This document shows, piece by piece, positions 20,138 to 31,920 of a stretch of 64,000 bases of DNA (positions are counted from its first letter, which is position 1; each line of letters starts with the position of its first letter). The DNA lies in NCBI GenBank assembly GCA_002104935.1, contig MCGT01000007.1:1-64000 (forward strand), in the 5' to 3' direction. The position numbers and the translations under genes are program-made. Under the pieces are notes generated by a model. It did not search any database. It had not been told where the DNA came from and saw nothing but the letters and a program-made list of their open reading frames with translations. Source of the stretch: Hesseltinella vesiculosa. Taxonomy: Eukaryota; Mucoromycota; Mucoromycetes; Mucorales; Cunninghamellaceae.

Positions 20138-21218
20138 GACTAAGAGGGGGGGGGAAAGAAAGGGCGTGGGCGGGGAAAAGTACCCAATTTAGGCGGACGT
20201 CCATCGGAAACTTTAAAAACCACTTCATTTGTCATCGTTCGATTCAGGAACAAGTCACAGCATTCATCTATTCCCTAAAGAAGGACACATGGAAAGTGGC
20301 GACACTGAAAAAAATGGCGCAAAGGTCCCCAGCATGACCAAAAAAATGCCTCGGCGAGCCACTTTTTTTTTGTCGTCAACCAGGGGAAGGCAGGAGATTA
20401 GGGCCGAAGTTCCGGCTTGGACACGAATGAAAATAATAAAAATTCACATGACCTCTGATGGATTTCAACCACCAACGCAACAAAACAAGTTCTTTTCAGA
20501 CAAAAGAAAATGCTGTGTGATGTATAAAAAAAACATGGTTCATTCTAAACTGGGTCACTGGAAGGTTTCTTTCGATGCTGACCACATGATTTGTTCCATA
20601 ACTTCAGCCAATGAAAGGCGCCGAAAGAGATGATTCAAGAAAGATAACGTGGAGTTTTCACGCTATATTTTTTGACATTCCCCTTTTTTATTTATTCTTT
20701 CTTTCTTAATGCATTTTAGTACAAATCAACGGGAGCAGTCACCAAAAATGAGCATATGGAATCATATGTAGTTCACTTGAACAGGCGAGAACATGGGGCA
20801 TGAAAAAAAAAAAGGAAGGAACTTGTGGAGCAAGGTCGGAGCGGAGAATGAAAAAGTTTTTTACAAAAGGGACGGCTTGGATTTCTTTTTTGTTATTTCT
20901 TTTTTCCTTTTTCTTTTTCGCTTCATCTCTTTTATTTGAACACGATCTCGTTTCGTTTTCTCTTTTGAATCACTCCTCCCCTCGTCTTCTTTTACTCTTA
21001 TTGTATATTTCTGAAACCCCTTTTACCTCAACCCTTTATTGTTATACGTGTGCATCTGATCGTTACAAGGATGCACTGCCAGTTTTAGTTTTTAGTTTAA
21101 TTTTTTTTTAAATTTAAAAAAAAAAAAAAGAGAGTCCCCTTTATTTAGTTCCCTTTGGAAACCCATACCACAAAAATAGTTTTTTTTTAAAAAATCATGG
21201 CCTATTATTACATGTTTA
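20138..21218. other. Divergent spacer upstream of the GATA gene
   Basis: About 1.1 kb, A/T-rich with homopolymers. An open stretch at 20229-20633 begins with TTG, has no recognisable content and is not called. The region must hold promoters for the 20137 minus gene and the GATA gene. Confidence 0.5.
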
Positions 21219-22394
21219 ATGGAAAGCACGTTGGAAACGATGTCGATTGATATAGAAAACCGCCAAGCAACCTCACCTTTTGAATTACAAGATACACCTA
21301 TGACTACTATGACTATGAATGCCCCTACCAATCCTATGGATCCTTTTGCCTTTTTTGATTCTCAACAAGACTTTTTTGAACCTCTGGGTCTGTTCCAGCA
21401 GAACGACTTGGATGCCTTTTTAACCAGCCCTCCCTTGACGGACGAAGGAATGGCCAGCCCCACGGCGCTGTTGCCGGACCAGCTGTTTATGGAAAATTAC
21501 CTCAGCCCTCCTCAGTCCTCACCCTCCACCTCCCCAATCAATGATTATATCAAGTTAGAACAGCTTCTGCCTCCAGCCCTCTCTCCCCCTGAGCCCAAGC
21601 CCAAGCGCGTGGTGCGCAAGAAAACCCCTCCTCCTGGTCAAGCTACCATGCCCATCCGTGTCTGTGCCAAGCAAACCCGTCCTCCTCGCCATGTCGAGTG
21701 TGTCAATTGCAAGGTCACCAAGACCCCGTTGTGGCGCCGCACCCCCGATCGCAAGCAAACCCTCTGCAATGCCTGCGGCCTCTATTTCAAGCAATACAAC
21801 TGCCACCGCCCGCTGCAAATCTGCAACAAGACCTCGGCCCCAGCCCGTCCCCATCCTTATGAACGGCCCGCCTCGCCTCCCGCGCCAGACAAGATTGCCC
21901 TGACCGATGCTGACCATGTGGAATGTGCCAACTGCCATCAAACCAATACGCCTTTGTGGCGCAAGAACGACCGTGGCGAATCCGTCTGCAATGCTTGTGG
22001 CCTGTACTCCAAGCTGCACCACTGCGACCGCCCTGTCAAGATGCGCAAGGCCACCATCCAACGCCGTCGTCGCGATTGTTGGGGCAACAGCGATCTGCCT
22101 GTGCCTTCCCCCATCCTGGAGCAGCAACAGGATCTACCGGGCGCCATGCTGTCGACCTTCTCCGTCAAGCCCGACTCGCCTCCCTCCTCCACCACCTCGT
22201 CCCCTGGTTGGGAAACAGTCGAAGCCCCTTCCTTGCCCTCGCCCGCTCTGGACAAGCCTATCGATCTGAATGAAGATTCTCGTTTTGCCTCTTTGTTGGT
22301 CCAAATGAACCCAACCCAGATGGAAGACTTTTTGCACATGTTGGAACAACGTTGTGAAGTCCTTCGTACCTTGCTCCAAGTCCCCGCCCTCTAG
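21219..22394 (+). CDS. GATA-type transcription factor with two zinc fingers
   Basis: Intronless, 391 residues from ATG 21219. Finger 1 begins at C161 (C-x2-C-x18-C-x2-[21 protein letters not shown]). Finger 2 begins at C236 (C-x2-C-x17-C-x2-[20 protein letters not shown]). Both bind GATA-type DNA in this family. The fingers are about 46 residues apart, the arrangement of fungal iron and siderophore repressors (SreA/Urbs1/Sfu1), but the cysteine-rich linker that defines those is absent and the first finger has an 18-residue loop. The role (iron, nitrogen or development) therefore stays open. A basic KPKRVVRKK precedes finger 1 as a possible nuclear signal. The N-terminus is acidic and Pro/Ser-rich; the C-terminus has a helix ([19 protein letters not shown]). 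AATAAA at 22455-22460. Confidence 0.93.
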   Translation: MESTLETMSIDIENRQATSPFELQDTPMTTMTMNAPTNPMDPFAFFDSQQDFFEPLGLFQQNDLDAFLTSPPLTDEGMASPTALLPDQLFMENYLSPPQSSPSTSPINDYIKLEQLLPPALSPPEPKPKRVVRKKTPPPGQATMPIRVCAKQTRPPRHVECVNCKVTKTPLWRRTPDRKQTLCNACGLYFKQYNCHRPLQICNKTSAPARPHPYERPASPPAPDKIALTDADHVECANCHQTNTPLWRKNDRGESVCNACGLYSKLHHCDRPVKMRKATIQRRRRDCWGNSDLPVPSPILEQQQDLPGAMLSTFSVKPDSPPSSTTSSPGWETVEAPSLPSPALDKPIDLNEDSRFASLLVQMNPTQMEDFLHMLEQRCEVLRTLLQVPAL

Positions 22395-22769
22395 ATCATT
22401 TTTTTTTTTTTTGCTGTGTCTTTTTCTTTTTCCACAACAGCCCCTTCCTTTTCCAATAAAGTTTGCCTAGAATCCAATGAAAACGTTCTTCCAATGAGGT
22501 TCATGTGACACAACATTTTTCTGCCTGTCAAATGGTGGTTGTTGGTCCAGGCTTTTTTTTATTCTTTTTTTCCAAGTCTCTTTCTTTCACACCACCTTTT
22601 CCTTCTTTATTTCTTTTTCTTCTTTCATACTCTTCCGTAGCTTCGCGGTTCCTTTTTTGACACACACTTTTTTTTTCTTTTCTTCTTTTAATTCATTATA
22701 CCCCCATCTGGATCACTTTTTTGCATCTTTTTTTTTTTATATTTTCTTTTTGCATAATTTTAACACGCC
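22395..22769. other. Intergenic T-rich spacer
   Basis: 375 bp with the GATA gene's AATAAA and a T/C-rich run before the next ATG, consistent with a terminator region followed by a promoter. Confidence 0.5.
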
Positions 22770-23220
22770 ATGGACCGTTCCATTGACGAATATGACCAAA
22801 GTCTCGTAGACCTAGAACGACAGAAAGAACAGCTGGAACTGCTCATGAAAAAGATGGGTCAAGAATGGGAACAAAGGTAACACCAAGTTGGCAAACAGGC
22901 AGGCTCTGATACGTTTTTACAGTGGTGCAGGTATTGGCTGGCTCCATACCTTACAAGAAACCCCTCAACGACGAGACGAACCTCGTATCAACACCAGAGC
23001 GCCAGTCTCTGAACCACAAGACGACATGATGGCCTTGGCCAGCCCCATCACTCCCGATACCGCTCCTTTAGGAGACCACAATCCCTTTTTCCCCAACCAA
23101 CCTGATCCCTCTTCTCAATATCTGGAATCTCTTCTCAACGCCGGTGGCCTGGTTGCCTCCACCCCCACCCCACCTATGACTCCTGGTGATGATCCTGGTG
23201 CTGCTCATTTCAACTCGTGA
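22770..23220 (+). CDS. Small coiled-coil protein, uncharacterised
   Basis: Not recognised. Two exons (22770-22876, 22923-23220) with a 46 bp intron (GTAACA...TTACAG) join in frame to 134 residues. The N-terminal ~40 residues form a charged amphipathic helix (DLERQKEQLELLMKKM) likely to be a coiled coil. The remainder is Pro/Asp/Ser-rich and disordered, with TPTPPMTPGDD near the end. The protein lacks a signal peptide or membrane segment. It converges on the CSN5 gene, whose stop codon is 280 bp away. Confidence 0.6.
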
Positions 23221-23501
23221 ATTTTCTTTATCTCATGCCTTTTTTTTAATTCATTCCCACAAAAGATAAAAAACTTTTTTTTTTTTTTACCACTCTTCCA
23301 TCACCATAATTAGCGGACCGGCCGATCATTGGCTTTGTTTCTTTTGCCAATTCCGCGTTTTTCATTCCAAGCTGCCAATCGCCACCAGCGCCCCGCCCCA
23401 TTTTTTTCCCATCTTTTGCCAAGCAACAGGGCGCCCCTGGGTGTTCATCCACTGGAGAGACGTCCCAGAGTAAGGTTTATTCTACTCTGTTGGAAACAGG
23501 A

Positions 23502-24931
23502 TCAGTGGGGGTGACACTTTTGACTGAAGGCCATATCTTTCAAGATTTGAGAAATCAAACCATGCATTGCCTCCGTAGTGATCTTGGAACTAAAAGGGAA
23601 AAAAAAATTGAAAACAGTCTCGATCGTTTTCCAGGAGCTTTACCTGTCTTTGGTGACCTTGCTCAGCTGGCTTTGCTCGTCTTTTTTCCGATCGCCATAA
23701 TAGCCACCCATGCGGCCGATCATACCATGATTGGTTTGGTCCAATTTTTTTGTCAGATCCGCCATCTGTTGCACTGAGTATTGCCGATTCTATTGGAAAT
23801 AAAAAAAGTCAGCGTTTTTCCCTTGCTAATGCGACCTGGGAACTTGCGGTCAGCAAAGGAGATTCAGACAACGTGTGGACCCAATACTTGTTCCAAAGTT
23901 TTTCAAGTAAATGGGCATCCAAGGACGATTTGAAATGGCTGATTTCCAAAGGATAGTATCTAAAAAAAAAAGAGAGGGTGAGACCTTGGTTTTGTTGTAA
24001 CTGACACTCTTTACTCTTTGGCGTGGACCCCGAAATCTTCAATCTTGTCCAACGGAATAGTTTGGTATTCAGAAGGCTCATCATCCAAGGGCTTGTATCC
24101 CTAAGAGCACGATCCCTTGAATTGTCAGAACAAGGCTTTCATGTGCCACCCCCTCTGGTTACCTTTGGATAAGTACGGAATGCCCCGATTTCCACTTTGC
24201 CAGCTGACATGGTACGGTTAGGATCAATCTTAAAAGAGAGAGGATCAATGACAGTCAAAAACACGAGAACCTTACCACCACAGCCACAAAGGGTTCTTGA
24301 TATTGTTGATTCAAACTCTGGGTACCGACGTCAATGCCGGACAGCCAGCAACCATAACCCGGATGCGAGTGGTACCAGCCAATGACATTTTCCAATCGGC
24401 CGACCTGCTTGCTTTGCTCCATGTAGGTGACCATGTATTCATAAGCTTCGTTCTGCGCATTGACACGAGTCTCCGTCCCCTCCACAGGCAACGCAAACGC
24501 ATCCATCACCACCATTGTATCGCCCATGATCTTGCCTTGCATCAACCCCATCACCTCAATATCGCCACCCGACCGAGCATGCATCACCTGGTACCAAAAA
24601 AAAAAAAAAAAAGTCAGTCCTGCCAGCTTGTGCGTCACCTTTTTTTTTATTGCGCTCAAAAGCGTTTTTTCTGTTACCATTTTGATCAATGCAATGGCGG
24701 ATATCTTGACATGTTTAAAGTAATGAGGGCTAGAATTAGAAGGGACAGACGTGAGATGATGCGTTTTTGTTTTGTTTTGTTTGGATGGGTGGATTACTCT
24801 GCCGTCCAAGGTTTCTTATTGACTTGCTCCTTGTCTTGTTCAGCATCATAATAATACAGTTGATCTTGATTGTCGACCGTGGTAATATTGTTTTCCAACT
24901 GCCAACTCTTAAATGCTATTTGTGCATCCAT
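23502..24931 (-). CDS. CSN5: COP9 signalosome subunit 5 (JAB1/MPN+ metalloprotease)
   Basis: Catalytic subunit that removes Nedd8 from cullins. Eight exons (24931-24798, 24729-24678, 24587-24276, 24228-24163, 24100-24015, 23959-23836, 23789-23644, 23589-23502) join in frame to 335 residues, matching human CSN5 (334). The JAMM motif is complete: E73 in IEVMG, H135-x-H137 in [16 protein letters not shown]148. The N-terminus (FKSWQLENN..., PWT) and the middle ([21 protein letters not shown]) align with CSN5, not with proteasomal Rpn11. The C-terminal [16 protein letters not shown] matches the CSN5 tail helix. Confidence 0.95.
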
Positions 24932-25535
24932 AATGCTGATCGATGCAAGGGGTATCAAAGAGGTTCAACTAAGAGATATATACGCTAGGATGCAAAAAAA
25001 AAAAAAAATGGAGAGGAAAGGAGCCCGACGTGTAGGGCTTTTGCGTCTCTCATCCGGTTGCGAAAATCAATCGCCGACAAGTCCCTTGCCCTCCCTTGCA
25101 TGACGTTTTGCTTGATCAAGCTCAACCTGTCACCCAAAGTTTCTTTCGTGTGAGGTGCCTCTCTAAAAATAAAGAAGGTATCGACATCTTGGCTTTGTGG
25201 AGATCAACAAATGTGGTAGGCGTGCGCTATTTTTTGGCCAAAAGGCGATGGTCGCTTAAGCCAAGCAGTGATGGCATTGGGAAGCGAAAAGGGAAAACTA
25301 GCTGTCTCTTCCGCAATGGCCTGGTCCCACCTCTTCGAAGATGCCCAGGAGGTCTTTCCTTTAGAGCAGCACTGGGCCCGATCATCTTGTACCCATATGC
25401 AAAATTTGAAGTGAGACGCTTGGGATGTCTGCAGGGCTAATTTTTCATCCGTCCGCCTCGGGGGACACTGGCAAAAAAATGATCTTTTTGAAAAAGCAGC
25501 GTGCAATCGCAGTGCATTGAACTAAATGAGTCGCC

Positions 25536-25660
25536 GCGAAATTTGGCATGGGTGCCATCCATCTTGACTAAGGATGCTACTGAAAAAATCACGCCTATCA
25601 GTCAAGGTTACCCTACCCAGTCAACGTTTCGTGATTTCAGTTTGGGGACCTAGGATTCCC
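25536..25660 (+). repeat. Dispersed repeat, copy 4 (degenerate) with 22 bp direct repeat
   Basis: Starts with the 22 bp word repeated at 26085-26106 and continues with GCTACTGAAAAAATCA and CAGTCAACGTTTCGT blocks similar to the copies at 45.9 and 57.2 kb. Edges uncertain. Confidence 0.4.
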
Positions 25661-28002
25661 CAAGAAAAAATCCTCAGCAATGTTTTCCAATTCCGACAAC
25701 CCTACTTTTTAAGTCCATGCCGTAAGGTTTTTCCAGTCGCTCTAAAAACGTTTACTTTACTCGCTTGATCATGCCTTACAGGCATTCAATATCTCTTTTT
25801 TTGAGCTTGATAAAAAGCCCTCCGTCATGCCAAGCGAGATAAATATCCAAGGACGCTGTTACAAATTTCACTGGGAGATCGGTCTGGTTTCTCATTTTTT
25901 TTGCGGAGTAGCGCATTTTTTGTCCTCCCCCCCAACTTATCACCACGTCATCCGATTGGCAAATGATAGTGGAAATGTACATGATTCACCTCATATACCA
26001 TGTGTGCAGACGCTGAAATAAATCAAGTTTGATTTTCTGATGGTTCTTGGCTGGGTTGCCAAGGCATCCTGGACATGGATCGATGCGAAATTTGGCATGG
26101 GTGCCAACTCTGACTTAATAAAAGCAATGCTGAGGAAGACGCGAAGTTTTCTTTTTGACAACATCTCCGATTCCCAGCCGAAAAAAAAGGGGGTGAAGAA
26201 TCCAGAAAAAAAAAAAAATCATATCCACAGCCCGGAATTCAAATTCCGTCACCAGCCCAACTTCACAGGACGCTCTGACCGGCAGCTGGACCATGCCCCG
26301 TGTGGCTACCACCGACCGCAAGAAGGCATCTTGTGTTTCGGCTATGTTCATCACTCACCATGACGAATGCCAACTCGTAGAACTAAGCGAGCTGACATGG
26401 GCAGATTGACTTTACCAAGGCGAGCCCCAATGGACAAAGCCAGTGAATGTGTGTAGGCTATGGTGAGTCATGACTAAATAGCTCAAGGCTCTCAGATAAG
26501 ATGACGAGGCTACCTGTCCAATGCTGGATCTGAAATCCAAACCAGTCTGTCATTGCATTCCCCAGTGTCACAATAACAGATGGCATGCTCAACAAGCTGA
26601 ACAGCATTGGCCATGGGTAAAAAATTAAAAAAATAGGAGTAATGCCTCGCAAGCCTGATGGACAGGGACCAACATCATGCCAAGCTTTACGCCACGCCCT
26701 CATCATTTGCTGGGACCATGGAAATAAAAGAAGAAGTGGCTGACCAGAAGGCTAGATTGTGGTGCCCTCATCCAAAAAAGAGAGTTTCCTTTGTGACCAA
26801 GGAGAACCGGTGCCCCATTGGAGATGCGCGGAAAAAAAATTTTAGGCGTCGTGTCTCGGTCAAAAAAAAAAAAAAAAGGAACCACCGATTTTGGACATCC
26901 CAAGAATTTTGTTGGTTTTTTTTTTTTTTTTGGAATTGTACATTCGAGACGCCTTCCATCGCAAGCCATGGCCATGAAGGTGAGGACAACATAAAAATAA
27001 AAAAGTCGGGAATGACGTCGATATTGGCCGTGCTAAACAATAAGCGAAGCACCGGCCACATATGTGGGATCCAAAATCCAAAATGGCCATGGTCTTTTTT
27101 TTTCTTCTGCAGGTTCTAGCATCGGTTCAGTCGGATGCAAATCCCCATCAACGTTTCATGCCGAAAGAGAAGCACATGGAACAGGTGAGAGGCGGAGACC
27201 GAAAAAGAACACACCGCCAAACCCCGACGTGTCCCAGGCAAAGGTGGTTCATGGTTGCATTGGAATGGGAAGGGATTGGCTTGTAACAATGATGTATGCA
27301 TGAATGTATCGTACTGAAGAACACTTACGTTTCCTGTCTATATCGACGGTCATGGACCGAGCAAAAAGATATTTTTGTTTTGCCCTTGAAATTTCGTGCC
27401 ACCCTTTTCTTTGATTCACGACCAGCCCATGAAACCCAAGGCTGTTTTTGTCATCCCAACAACAAAGAGGTTAATTGCTTCTTGACTTAATAGGGAATTG
27501 CTAAGGGGTTGAATGGGTGGCCAAGCAGGGCACCAAAAAAGAAGGGGCGGATTTTCATCTCCCTTTCCAGGTCCCTTTTGGTTCTCCCCCCAAAAAAGAG
27601 CTGGGAAATGGAGGAGGTGCCCAAATAAACAGAGAGTAGAAAAATCAGAAGGTTTTTAACAGAACCAAATCAAAAATTCTGGAATTTTTTATTTATTGCA
27701 GCCATTGAGCGTTGGCGGCGATGCTTTTTTTTTTTTTTTTTCTGGGATGTGGGGTTAGAAAATGGACATGCAAGGGAAAAAAAAGGAGGTAGCCAACAAT
27801 AAGAAAGCGTGGTTTTGCCACACGACACTGCAAAGCTACTGTTTTTGGGTCACAACAAAAAAACATGGGCAAATGGGTTGGGTTGGATAGGCCAATCACA
27901 ACAAGGTTCATAAATTGAACCCAGGTTTTTTTTTTTTTTTTTTTTTTTCGGGCACCACGTTGGCGGAGATGCAGGTTCAATTTTCACGGGTCCTTGGCTT
28001 GA

Positions 28003-28009
28003 TATAAAA
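28003..28009 (+). promoter_or_regulatory. TATA box of the double-psi beta-barrel gene
   Basis: TATAAAA, 130 bp before the ATG at 28139, followed by a T/C-rich initiator region. A second CTATAAAAAA lies 25 bp before the ATG and is less likely to be used. Confidence 0.6.
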
Positions 28010-28138
28010 AGGACATCCGATCACCTCTTTTTTCTTTCTTTTTTTCATTCTTCTTCCTTTTTTTATATCACATTCACTGCTTTTTTAACGCTGGTCGTTT
28101 CCCTTCCAATCACTCTATAAAAAATTAGACGTATCATC

Positions 28139-28540
28139 ATGAAGTTTGCTTTGATTACTTTGTTTAGCGTGTTTGTGGCATTGATTGCTGCTGTGCCTGT
28201 GCCTCGTGAACTTGAAAAACGATCCTCTTACCATGGCCGAGCCACTTGGTTTTCGCCTGCGTCGGAAGGTGGCAGCACTGGTGCTTGTGGTCCTCAAGAA
28301 AACGATAATTCCCCCATTGTTGCTTTGAACCACCCCCAATATGGCAGCATGAGCAGTGTCAGCAAATGGTGCGGCAAGAAGATTCGTATCAAGGGTCCTC
28401 ATGGCACTGCCATTGCTAGAATCAATGACGCTTGTCCTGAATGTGCCTATGGCTCGCTTGATTTGACCCCCGCCGTCTTCAAAAAGGTTGTTGGCAACCT
28501 CAACATTGGCGTTGGCAAAATCACTTGGTCCTTGGCCTAA
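28139..28540 (+). CDS. Secreted RlpA-like double-psi beta-barrel protein
   Basis: Intronless, 133 residues. Signal peptide MKFALITLFSVFVALIAAVP, then a short propeptide ending in LEKR, a Kex2-type cleavage site before SSYHGRATWF. The mature ~105 residues form one small domain with the expansin/RlpA-like features: GRATWFSP near the start, GACG, the ALNHPQYG segment, WCGKKIRIKG, an internal INDACPEC with the conserved Asp, and a DLTPAVFKKV ending. Such proteins are wall-associated or effector-like; no enzymatic activity can be claimed. Polyadenylation candidates lie near 28,677. Confidence 0.9.
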   Translation: MKFALITLFSVFVALIAAVPVPRELEKRSSYHGRATWFSPASEGGSTGACGPQENDNSPIVALNHPQYGSMSSVSKWCGKKIRIKGPHGTAIARINDACPECAYGSLDLTPAVFKKVVGNLNIGVGKITWSLA

Positions 28541-29448
28541 ACCTCTTTTCATCCTCCTCATTTTTGTGTATAGTTGATCTGCACCCCACCCATTCATTTG
28601 TTTTATATCATCCTTCTTGTAAACTCTATTGTACACACCTTTTGACCTCCTCCTTCATCTCCTCCGTGAACATATCAAAAATAAAAACTCGACACTTTTT
28701 TTTTCATCCATTGGCTGTCAAAAAAATTGAAAAAACTTTGTCAGGTCGTACAAAGCCTTCCCTTGTACAATATGGCATCCGTCAACGTGGTACAATGCCT
28801 TGACATAAAAGGAGGAACCTCTTTAAAAACAAGGGGACGACAAGGTATCCGAATTCAATCGCATGTCGATGCTGGGCTGTCCAAAAAACGAGACATCATG
28901 GAGTTAAAAACGAATAGGCAGGAACAACTTGCTCAGCGTGTCTTTTTTCGCTCTGCATGGCGGGGATTGAACGGAGCTTTTTTTTTTTTTTTTTCATTTC
29001 TCGAGCATGCGCTTGGTTTTGACTGGTGGTAAACGTTGGTTGGGGCCTCGTGCAACCTTGTACGAAAAAGAATTCACTGCATTTGGAGGTTTTAAATTTA
29101 CGTCCAATGCTTGGCTGATGCGCCTAATGGGTTAATTGGCACTTGCCTAGAAAGCAGGGTTGCACTAAGGTCAAGTGGGTATGATCCTGCCCATGTGACC
29201 CAGGAACATCTCAGCCTCTTTCATCATGAAAAGAAACCTGCTGGCAAAAGAGTGTGGGAGGCTCATCTCAACTTTTACTCTGTTGATCGGTCTTTGAAAA
29301 AGAAGAGCGTGATTGACAAAATGACGAGCATTTTTTTATTAGGTTTTGGACCAATTGGAATGATTTTTTTTTTCAAGAGATTCATGAGGGGAGGGATTCT
29401 TTCAATTATTTTTTTTTTTTCAGTTAGAGAGTGGGGAGAGAGGGTCCT
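28541..29448. other. Convergent spacer
   Basis: About 900 bp with A/T tracts (28979-28994, 29410-29420). Open stretches at 28727-29032 and 29111-29452 have no recognisable features and are not called. Confidence 0.55.
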
Positions 29449-29776
29449 TTAGTAGCGTTGACCACTGCAGCTACGAGAGCAGCGGCTGGTTTTGCGAGGA
29501 GAAAGGGTGCTTGCGGGCTGAACCATGCCAATTTGCGTAGCAGTGTTGGTCTTGAGAGTGGAGTCGGTGGCCGTGGTGTTTGCGTCATCATCAGAAAAGG
29601 TAGCTTCCGTGTTGGTGGGAGAGAGCATGCCAGTGCCATCAAAGGGCTTGACCGTGGGCTTCTTGTCCATGGCACCTTGAAGCTTCTTGTTCAGAGCATC
29701 GGAGAAGTTTTGAGCGTTCGACTGTAAAAGACGCCATGAGCTTTGGTTTTTTTTTTTCTCTTTCGTGTTTTACCAT
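29449..29776 (-). CDS. Small Ser/Thr/Asp-rich protein, start codon alone in exon 1
   Basis: Not recognised. The best model puts the ATG (29774-29776) as the whole coding part of exon 1, then a 52 bp intron (GTAAAA...TTACAG, 29773-29722), then 29721-29449. It gives a 91-residue hydrophilic protein: MSNAQNFSDALNKKLQ, an acidic SDDDANTT stretch, and a basic Cys-containing tail (SRCSRSCSGQRY). A ~50 bp pyrimidine-rich leader precedes the ATG. The alternative reading through the upstream frame terminates early after splicing. Moderate confidence only. Confidence 0.45.
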
Positions 29777-30332
29777 TTTTAAAAGGAGACTTGGCGTGAG
29801 AGAAAGAGAAGGTTGGGTGGATAATGCTCCTCATCGTTTTAAAGAAAATAGCTGGTTTGAGGAGGAACCATCTTGGTTTCAAGCTAGTTGGTCGAGTCGT
29901 TTGTTGTGAACGAAAAAAGTACGGAATCCATGCTAATCGTCAAAGAGTGAGGCGCCTGTGCGACCTCGAGATATCGTTTGCCCTAGCTTTAATTTTTCAA
30001 TGACCGGGGGAATTACCCTTGCTGAAAACCTACGGTTTTTAACGAAGCCCCCCTTTTTTTTCTTTTCTTTTTTTTTTTTTTACATGTTAAAACAGTAAAA
30101 AGGAGCAAAAGAAACGATGAAAGGGTTCATGGTCATATTTGGAAGGATGAAAAAAGAAAAAAAAAAAAAAAAGAGGCAAAGCACCAGGCTTAAATTATTT
30201 CCCCGGTTTTACTTTGCCTGAATGGAACAATTCGGGTAAAAAGGTGCACCCTGAACAAAAAAGCGGGTTGCATAAAAAAGGCAAGGGAGAAAGCTGAACG
30301 CCTTTTTTTTTTATTGTTTCAACCTCACTCTC
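29777..30332. other. Divergent spacer
   Basis: About 550 bp with A and T tracts (30065-30080, 30155-30172). It presumably carries promoters for the small minus gene and the phosphate carrier. No gene seen. Confidence 0.5.
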
Positions 30333-31556
30333 ATGTCGTCTTTTATTCTTAGCAAATACATTGCTGCCAGTGTTAACGAAGGCAATGTCGCCTCACCTGC
30401 TCCTAACAAACACAAGATCGCTCTTTACTCGCCCGAATATTTTCGTGCGTGTGTCCTTGGCGGCGTTCTTGCCTGTGGGTAAGTTGGCAAACAATTCTTG
30501 TTTTCTGCATCTCATCTTCTTTCAGTCCTACCCATACCTTGGTGACGCCATTGGACTTGGTGAAATGTCGCATGCAGGTACTCTTTAAAAGAAAGCAACC
30601 AGACCCAAGTTTTTAAAAAAATGGTTTTCAATAGGTGAAACCTGGTTTGTACAAGGGCGTCGTAGACGGTTGGCGATCCATTATCAAGGCTGAAGGCTTC
30701 CGAGGCATTTGGCTTGGTGCAGGCCCCACCTTCTTGGGTTACTCCATGCAAGGTACGCTTTGAAGCACACACAAGAATACCTTTTCACATTCTCCCCTTT
30801 TTCAATTAGGTTCGTGTAAATATGGTTTCTATGAATATTTCAAGTACAAGTATGGCCACATTGTGGGCGAAGAAAATGCGTACAAACATCGTACCGTCAT
30901 TGCTTTGCTGGCTTCGGGATCGGCTGAATTCATTGCTGATATCTTCTTGTGTCCCATGGAATCCATCAAGGTCCGCATGCAAACCTCTTACCCTCCCTAT
31001 GCAAAGACCTTTGCCGAAGGCTTCAGCAAGTTGCGTGCCACCGAAGGTCTCCATGGTTTCTACCAAGGTCTAGTGCCTCTCTGGAGTCGCCAAATCCCCT
31101 ACACCTGTATGAAATTCGCCACCTTTGAAAAAGCGGTCGAGTTGATCTACTCGACCTTTTTGCCCAAGCCCAAGGATCAATACAACAAGTTCCAGCAGGT
31201 AATTCCCCCCCCTTTTTTTTCCCCCCTAGAACAAGGCTATAACCCTACCTCTCTTTTTCCTTGTCTAGTTGCTTGTCTCCTTTACGGCTGGTTATACGAG
31301 CGGTGTGCTGGTGGCCATTGTGTCTCACCCTGCGGACGTATTGGTGAGCAAGATGAATTCTGGCGCCAACCAAGGCAAGAGCGTCGGCACCTTGATCAAG
31401 GAATTGGGTATGAAGGGACTCTGGCTCGGCCTCAGCACGCGTATTGTCATGATCGGCACCTTGACTAGTTTCCAATGGCTCATTTATGATACCTTCAAGG
31501 TTTACATGGGCTTGCCCACCACTGGCGGCGGTGACAAACCTCAAGGCGAGCATTGA
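30333..31556 (+). CDS. Mitochondrial phosphate carrier
   Basis: Imports phosphate into the mitochondrial matrix for ATP synthesis. Five exons (30333-30478, 30526-30577, 30635-30752, 30810-31198, 31269-31556) join in frame to 330 residues. The three solute-carrier signatures are present: [20 protein letters not shown] and [10 protein letters not shown], each beginning a repeat of about 100 residues. The [20 protein letters not shown] stretch and [10 protein letters not shown] are characteristic of PiC (Mir1/Pic2/SLC25A3) and not of other carriers. The N-terminus is short, as in fungal Pic2-like proteins. Confidence 0.95.
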
Positions 31557-31920
31557 TTTGCCAAGCTTTGAAACAGCAGATGGCCGCCTTGCAATGGTTG
31601 AGCCGATCAGTGACCGTGAACCAATCGGACAAACCAATGAATAAATTTGCGCGAGAAATGAATCAAGTGCATTTTTTTTTAATAGTCATTTCTCATCATT
31701 TTGTACTGGTATACTAAATTTGCAGTGAATTTACTGTGTAGCGATTTTTTTTCATTCTGGAAAAAAATGGAATTCAGAGCGAGCATGGCAAGTCTTGCGT
31801 CAGGCCTATTGGCTATGTCTCTCTTGATTTCTATCCTCACTTCGCGGCCTTCAGATTCCCGGGCGCCATTTTTTTTTTTTGCTCTCTTCGCCCTCTTCAC
31901 TTCACCCTCTTTAATAAATC
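31557..31920. other. Intergenic spacer
   Basis: 364 bp between same-strand genes; T tracts at 31670-31681 and 31870-31879; AATAAATC directly before the LTO1 start. No gene seen. Confidence 0.55.

Larger units (their letters stand above)
24932..28138. other. Gene-poor repeat-bearing region
   Basis: 3.2 kb without a supportable gene. A 22 bp exact direct repeat (GCGAAATTTGGCATGGGTGC and two more bases) occurs at 25536-25557 and 26085-26106, inside wider similarity. About 25,560-25,660 has blocks shared with the ~180 bp dispersed repeat. Several long A or T runs (25000, 26205, 26860, 26920, 27725, 27925) are present. The open stretches here lack introns, domains and codon structure. The TATA box and T-rich leader of the next gene are at its right end. 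Confidence 0.6.

Noticed and set aside
20229..20633. 134-codon plus-strand frame between two genes
   Set aside because: Starts with TTG, has low-complexity composition and no introns or homology I can see.
24297..24851. 184-codon plus-strand frame opposite CSN5
   Set aside because: Runs across CSN5 exons and introns in antisense and has no recognisable domain; CSN5 explains the region.
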